Positions 5,379 to 9,172 of a stretch of DNA of 9,172 nt are shown one piece after another. The DNA comes from Candidatus Sulfopaludibacter sp. SbA3. GTDB lineage: Bacteria > Acidobacteriota > Terriglobia > Bryobacterales > Bryobacteraceae. The stretch is from positions 1-9,172 of the forward strand of contig CAMDKT010000200.1 in NCBI GenBank assembly GCA_945900935.1. Direction: 5' to 3'. Position numbers and translations under genes: made by a program. A model generated the notes under the pieces. That model searched no databases, had not been told where the DNA came from, and saw only the letters and a program-made list of their open reading frames with translations. Every line of letters starts with the position of its first letter. Position 1 is the first letter of the stretch.

Positions 5379-6226
5379 GAAACCGTTTCCGGGGAAGGGA
5401 AGTCCGCCGGCAATTTCTGCGTCACTTTTCCCGTCGCCGCCCACTCCGAACCTCGCTGGTAGGTCACGATAAAATCCACCGATTGCACCGCCGGCGCCGC
5501 GTGTCCAATCGCCGTGTGAAACACGCGGCCCTTCCCATACGGCAGCACCATCAGCAGCGGTTCATGCTCGCCGTTGCCGCCGGTCGATGGGTCGGAGAAT
5601 CCCGTCGCCAGCACATGCACGTTCTTCGCCGGTCCGCGCAGATTGTCGTAAAGCTCGTCCTGCGCGTGCATCCACTCCTTCGGCAGCCCGCGCGTAATCG
5701 GGTGCGCCCCGTCGCGAAGCACCATCTTGTAGGCGTGCTGCTTCCCGTGGTGCCCGCCGCGCCCCGGCGTCAAATCCGGCACCCACTTGCCCTCACGCAA
5801 TCGCAGATACGGCCCCGACTTCTCCGTCCGGTTCCCCCAGCCGCCCAGGCCGATCATCTCGTTAAACTCCGGCCACGTGGGGAACGCGTTGTTCGCCGCG
5901 TGAACGACCACGAGTCCGCCGCCGCCCTTCACATAGGCCGTAAAATCGGCCTCGGTTTCCTTCGCCCAATCCTCGCCGTTGTAGTTCAACACGATGATCG
6001 CGTAGTCCTTGAACTTCGGCCGAAACGTCGCCATGTCGCCGCCCTTGGCCGGCGTTGTCGCGACATCGACCGTGAACATTCCCGTCTCTTCCAAATACCG
6101 CTTCAGATACGGCGAGGTCAGCTTCCAGTCGTGGTTGTTCTGCCCATCGATCAACAGCGCCTTCCGCTTCGCGGCTGCCAGCGCCGGCACTGCCATCAGC
6201 AACAATTCTCTCCGCCGAATGTTCAT
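5363..6226 (-). CDS. ThuA-like domain protein, probably Tat-exported
   Basis: This 287-aa protein has a ThuA-like fold (trehalose utilisation family, class I glutamine-amidotransferase-like). Members occur widely in sugar-catabolic loci of acidobacteria and planctomycetes; their reaction is not firmly established. The leader MNIRRRELLLMAVPALAAA is a short twin-arginine signal. The domain follows: KALLIDGQNNHDW at 22-34, a strand with YAIIVLNYNGEDW at 75-87, GGGGLVVVHAANNAFPTW at 101-118, the GGHHGKQHAY region at 157-166, DELYDNLRGPAKNVHVLA at 190-207, and the typical late motif LPYGKGRVFHTAIGH at 228-242. I chose the ATG at 6226; an in-frame TTG at 6232 would add two residues. The HAANN element sits where the amidotransferase nucleophile elbow would be and has no Cys, as is usual in ThuA. 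It converges on the amidohydrolase (16-bp overlap) and diverges from the next operon. Confidence 0.9.
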   Translation of the reverse strand: MNIRRRELLLMAVPALAAAKRKALLIDGQNNHDWKLTSPYLKRYLEETGMFTVDVATTPAKGGDMATFRPKFKDYAIIVLNYNGEDWAKETEADFTAYVKGGGGLVVVHAANNAFPTWPEFNEMIGLGGWGNRTEKSGPYLRLREGKWVPDLTPGRGGHHGKQHAYKMVLRDGAHPITRGLPKEWMHAQDELYDNLRGPAKNVHVLATGFSDPSTGGNGEHEPLLMVLPYGKGRVFHTAIGHAAPAVQSVDFIVTYQRGSEWAATGKVTQKLPADFPSPETVSQRVP

Positions 6227-6251
6227 CTTCAAATGCTACATTACTAACGGC

Positions 6252-7391
6252 ATGCTTGGCCAAGACCACTACATCTACCGCCTGCGCGCCGCCTGCATCC
6301 GGCAGCCGCAATTCAATCGGCATCAACTCGCCGCGCTTGACCGGGAACTCGCCTTCGTACGCGCCGCCGCCACTCCCGAAGAATATCTGGAAGCCAGTGG
6401 CCACCTGATCGGCCTCGCCCGCGCCACCGCGCTCGACCGCGCCGCCAACGCCCTCGACATCGCCCGCCGCTACGACGATCCCTGGGCCGCCGCCGCCTCG
6501 GGCATTGAGTACGAGCACGCCCAACAAGGCTCCAACCACGTCGAGCTGCTTACCAGCATCAACACCGGCCACCAGCGCGCCGCCGCCCTCCGCGCTCGAT
6601 CCCAGAAAGCAAACGCCGCCTTCACCCGGCTCTTCCTGAACCTCCTCCACGTTCACACATCGAACTTCGAACTCGGCCCCGCTTACGCCGCCATCGAATC
6701 GTCCTTCCAAATCCTGCGCGATTCTGACCCGTTATTCGCCCCGCAAACATGGCTCGATCAACCCCGCTATCATCGCCGCCTTCCCTGGCACTCGGATCTG
6801 ATCCACGAATGGCTCGCGCCGTATTGGGATGACGCCGCCGCGACTCCGCCTGCTATCCCCGCCGATCCAGGCGTCCTGATTTCACCCCCTTCAATCCCAA
6901 TCGAAGATTGGCCCAACGCCGAGCCTCTGGAAGCGCCGCCCAGCACGACTCTCGCCGACATTTACCTTGCCCGGCAAAGCGAATGGCCCGACGAATTCCT
7001 CGCCGTCTTCTGGCAAACCGCCCGCGAGGAAATGCTCGCCGCGCGGTCGCCCATCGCGCAATACGCCGTCGCCACGGATTGGGAAGCCCGCTTCTCCGTG
7101 GAAGGCACGGCGAACATGCTCTGGGTCACAGCCCTGCTCGCCCCCCTCCGCGCCATTGCCAATCACGGCTGGGAGCAAAGCGACGATAGCCTTGGCGGAA
7201 TTGAAAAGGCCAACGCCACAGTCCAAATGCTAACCGGCTACACCCCCGAAGAAATCGTCGCGCTGCCCCGTGTTCAGCATTTCCTCGAGCACAACCTCCA
7301 GCCACGCCTCGAACAGGGAACCGAAGGCTTCGGCGCCCTCGCTGGCGAGGCCGGTTTCGATTTCCTCAGGCACGCCATCAATTCGTGGTAG
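6252..7391 (+). CDS. Unrecognised 379-aa helical protein, first gene of spike operon
   Basis: I do not recognise this family. The protein has no signal peptide or membrane segment, so it is probably cytoplasmic. The N-terminal part (1-190) is Ala/Leu/Arg-rich and looks alpha-helical, with a YDDPWAAAASGIEYEHA segment near 74-90 and LLHVHTSNFELGPAYAAIES near 131-150. A Pro-rich linker covers about 198-231. The C-terminal part (232-379) is again helical and includes EWPDEFLAVFWQTAREEM and TGYTPEEIVALPRVQHFLEH. The start is the first ATG after the divergent ThuA-like gene begins, only 25 bp away, and has no clear ribosome site. It leads a tight run with the VgrG-like needle and PAAR-like genes, so an accessory, adaptor or cargo role for an injection-system tip is the best guess. 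That role rests on context alone. Confidence 0.85.
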   Translation: MLGQDHYIYRLRAACIRQPQFNRHQLAALDRELAFVRAAATPEEYLEASGHLIGLARATALDRAANALDIARRYDDPWAAAASGIEYEHAQQGSNHVELLTSINTGHQRAAALRARSQKANAAFTRLFLNLLHVHTSNFELGPAYAAIESSFQILRDSDPLFAPQTWLDQPRYHRRLPWHSDLIHEWLAPYWDDAAATPPAIPADPGVLISPPSIPIEDWPNAEPLEAPPSTTLADIYLARQSEWPDEFLAVFWQTAREEMLAARSPIAQYAVATDWEARFSVEGTANMLWVTALLAPLRAIANHGWEQSDDSLGGIEKANATVQMLTGYTPEEIVALPRVQHFLEHNLQPRLEQGTEGFGALAGEAGFDFLRHAINSW

Positions 7392-7400
7392 TCTTTGCCC

Positions 7401-7736
7401 ATGGCTGCGCAAACACTGGATCTGCAAAACGCTCGGACCTTAACCGTGACCCCTTCCGAGGAGGGTGATCTCGTCGAAATCCACGCCAACGGCGGCCAAC
7501 TCGAACTTCGCATCCGCCTCACTCCGGACGGCCCGGTCCTGCAAATGGAGAGCGTTCGTATTTCCTTGAAAGCCGCGGAAAACGTCGACGTGAACTGCAA
7601 GAATTTCGAAGTCCGCGCTACCGAAAGTGTCGATCTCCACTCCGACGGCGGCATGAGGCTCAGCGGTCAGGCCGACGTGAAAATTGACTCCGCCGGCAAC
7701 GTCATCGTCAAAGGCGAAATGATCTACCTCAACTAA
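7401..7736 (+). CDS. Small VgrG C-terminal-needle-like beta-repeat protein
   Basis: This 111-aa protein consists of alternating beta-strand repeats resembling the C-terminal needle of VgrG/gp5 spike proteins. Short strand-turn units run through the second half: SVRISLKAAENVDVNCKNFE (51-70), then VRATESVDLHSDGGMRLSG (71-89), then ADVKIDSAGNVIVKGEMIYLN (91-111). The ending, G-N-V-x-V-K-G-x-x-I-x-L-N, is very like the last strand of VgrG and DUF2345-type needles. It lacks the gp27-like base and OB-fold of full VgrG, so it would be a stand-alone needle that trimerises and stacks under a PAAR tip. An in-frame TTG at 7395 is an alternative start adding two residues. It lies 9 bp after the preceding stop and 1 bp before the PAAR-like gene. 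Family resemblance is by eye. Confidence 0.8.
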   Translation: MAAQTLDLQNARTLTVTPSEEGDLVEIHANGGQLELRIRLTPDGPVLQMESVRISLKAAENVDVNCKNFEVRATESVDLHSDGGMRLSGQADVKIDSAGNVIVKGEMIYLN

Positions 7737-7737
7737 T

Positions 7738-8124
7738 ATGCCTCCCGCCGCACGCAAAACCGACAACGTTCTTCACGACGCTCCGCACTGCCACGCGCCC
7801 ATTCATCCACCGGCGCCGGTGCCTACGCCTGTTCCGCATCCGCCGATTCCCCACCCCATCATGTTTGCCACCGTCCCCACCGTAAAGATCAACAACCTGG
7901 AAGCCGCCGTTGTCACCAGCATGACCAAACCGTGCATGATGCCAACGTGCGTCCCCGGCGGCCCGGGAATGGTAGCGAAAGGCTCGAGTTCGGTGATGAT
8001 CGGGTTTTTACCCGCCGCCCGTTTGGGAGATATGGTTGCTTGGCCCAGTTGCGTCGCGCCGATCCCCAGCCCTACGGGCAAAATCATCCCGCCCTGTTCA
8101 CCCAACGTCATCGTTGGCGGATAG
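7738..8124 (+). CDS. PAAR-like spike-tip protein with Pro/His-rich segment
   Basis: This 128-aa protein is a PAAR-like (DUF4150-type) tip protein; such proteins cap the VgrG needle of contractile injection systems and bind a metal ion at the point. PAAR occurs literally twice, at residues 3-6 (MPPAARKTDN) and 93-96 region (LPAARLGDM). Candidate metal ligands are H13, H17, H19, H23 and Cys66, Cys71, Cys105 and Cys120. Residues 21-40 form a Pro/His-rich run (PIHPPAPVPTPVPHPPIPHP). The Gly/Ser-rich turns (VPGGPGMVAKGSSSVMIGF and the terminal PNVIVGG) are typical of the short-strand fold. It carries no C-terminal toxin domain, so any effector would be separate. The start follows the needle gene's TAA by one base, and its TAG stop lies in frame with the methyltransferase that follows. 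Confidence 0.85.
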   Translation: MPPAARKTDNVLHDAPHCHAPIHPPAPVPTPVPHPPIPHPIMFATVPTVKINNLEAAVVTSMTKPCMMPTCVPGGPGMVAKGSSSVMIGFLPAARLGDMVAWPSCVAPIPSPTGKIIPPCSPNVIVGG

Positions 8125-8130
8125 TTCCCC

Positions 8131-9172
8131 TTGCGTCTCGAACACTGCGAACGCATCCAACCGATCTGCCCGCTCTGTTGGATCAACAACCAATCCGTCT
8201 CCGTGCTGCGAGTCTCCCGCGTTGCCCGCCAGGAGGGAGACGACATCCTCGAAGGCACGCTCCTGTGCCCCGAGCGAATGTGCCAGCGCGAGCATCCCAT
8301 CATCGACGGCATCCCCGTTCTCCTGGCCAACCCCGCATCCTGGATCGAGAACCAACTCCCCTACGTTCTCCGCCGCCGCGATCTTTCTGACTTCACCGAA
8401 TCCATCCTCGGCGATCTGGCCGGCGCCGGTTCCGCGCATGACCGCGAACGCGGCAACAATGGCATCTACGCCCACGCGCACTGGGCTGCTGACTCTCCTG
8501 CCTTGCTCAACGTCTTCAACGCCGCCAAAAGCCTTCTGGCCGTTCCCCCGCAAGGCCTCTGGCTCGACATCGGCTGCTCGGTCGGCCGCGGCACATTCGA
8601 GCTCGCCGCCGCCACGGGGGACCTCGCCATCGGCGTCGATCTCAACTTCTCCATGCTCCGCATCGCCGAAGAAATCCGCCGGACCGGCCGTGCCCGCTAC
8701 GCCCGCCGCCGCGTCGGCCTCGCCTTCGATTTCATCGACGATCCTATCCCCGATCTTCCCGCCGGGAACGTCAGCTTCTGGTGTACGGACGTTTCCTCGC
8801 TCCCCTTCGCCGCCGCCAATTTCGATGGCGCTATCGCCCTCAACATGCTCGACTGCGTCCCCTCCCCGTTGGGCCTTCTCTGCGAAATGGGCCGCGTCCT
8901 GAAACCCAATTCCGAAGCCATCCTCGCCACGCCATTTGATTGGGCCACCGGTGCCACCGAAGTCGCCCACTGGCTCGGCGGTCACTCGCAGCGTTCGCCC
9001 CACGAAGGCTCTTCGCTCACCGAACTTCGCCGCGTCCTGTCGCCCGATTGCGCCGCCGGACTCGATACCGGTTTGTCCATCGAAGCCGAAGCGGACGGCG
9101 TAAAGTGGCGGCTCCGCACGTTCGAACGCGCCCACACCGAATACGACGTTTACCTCGCCCGCCTGCGCCGCA
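8131..9172 (+). CDS. Zinc-ribbon SAM-dependent methyltransferase (partial, runs off right edge)
   Basis: At least 347 residues are visible and the frame is open at the right edge. The N-terminal part looks like a Trm112-type zinc ribbon: CPLC at 13-16 and C46-x4-C51, followed by EHPIIDGIPVLL, the usual ending of that domain. A class I SAM methyltransferase domain follows, with motif I LWLDIGCSVGRGTFELA at 143-159, the acidic residue after strand 2 in AIGVDLNFSM at 167-175, CTDVSSLPFAAANFDGAIAL at 218-237 and the GRVLKPN turn at 254-260. It resembles UbiE-like enzymes of unknown substrate. The start is a TTG, since no ATG comes before the zinc ribbon; GGCGGA at 8117-8122 is a plausible ribosome site. 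It sits 6 bp after the PAAR-like stop, so it belongs to that operon and could modify a spike component or the cargo, or be unrelated. Confidence 0.85.
   Translation, partial: MRLEHCERIQPICPLCWINNQSVSVLRVSRVARQEGDDILEGTLLCPERMCQREHPIIDGIPVLLANPASWIENQLPYVLRRRDLSDFTESILGDLAGAGSAHDRERGNNGIYAHAHWAADSPALLNVFNAAKSLLAVPPQGLWLDIGCSVGRGTFELAAATGDLAIGVDLNFSMLRIAEEIRRTGRARYARRRVGLAFDFIDDPIPDLPAGNVSFWCTDVSSLPFAAANFDGAIALNMLDCVPSPLGLLCEMGRVLKPNSEAILATPFDWATGATEVAHWLGGHSQRSPHEGSSLTELRRVLSPDCAAGLDTGLSIEAEADGVKWRLRTFERAHTEYDVYLARLRR

Noticed and set aside
6009..6251. Upstream start at 6009 for the 379-aa protein
   Set aside because: The added 81 residues are antisense to the N-terminus of the ThuA-like gene, and the ATG at 6252 is the first codon outside it.
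8098..9135. Long 345-aa minus-strand frame opposite the methyltransferase
   Set aside because: Antisense shadow of the plus-strand gene, whose zinc-ribbon and SAM motifs are unambiguous.

Overview
The window looks like chromosomal DNA from a GC-rich soil bacterium, most likely an acidobacterium of the Solibacter/Bryobacter type. This rests on the strong preference for C-ending codons, the short twin-arginine leaders of the 'RRRHFL' / 'RRRELLL' style, and the mix of exported sulfatase, exported amidohydrolase and ThuA-like genes with bacterial microcompartment (BMC) genes. The taxonomic guess is inference, because no rRNA or marker gene is present.

Region 1 (1-685) has no well-formed gene. 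It carries a perfect 32-bp palindrome (65-96), an orphan and probably decayed RelE/ParE-type toxin ORF (335-604), and a run of ten C's (627-636) about 50 bp before the first shell gene.

Region 2 (686-1845) is a compact plus-strand BMC shell operon: one hexameric shell protein (BMC-H) followed by three different pentameric vertex proteins (BMC-P, EutN/CcmL fold). Junctions overlap or are only 3 bp long. No cargo enzyme, aldehyde dehydrogenase or phosphotransacylase lies in the window, so the lumen chemistry cannot be read here.

Region 3 (1756-6226) holds a four-helix membrane protein on the minus strand, which overlaps the last BMC-P gene by 90 bp. It is followed by a plus-strand pair (formylglycine-type sulfatase and amidohydrolase-3 enzyme, both apparently exported) and a convergent minus-strand ThuA-like protein. 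Together these look like an exported catabolic set for sulfated or otherwise modified sugars or amides. A link to the BMC is possible but unproven.

Region 4 (6252-9172 and beyond) is a second plus-strand operon: an unrecognised 379-aa helical protein, a small beta-repeat protein resembling the C-terminal needle of VgrG, a PAAR-like spike-tip protein with a Pro/His-rich segment, and a zinc-ribbon SAM methyltransferase that runs off the right edge. The middle two suggest the tip of a contractile injection machine with a stand-alone needle rather than a full-length VgrG. This is the part of the window most likely to hold something undescribed.

No tRNA, rRNA, CRISPR array, complete insertion sequence or convincing intrinsic terminator was seen.
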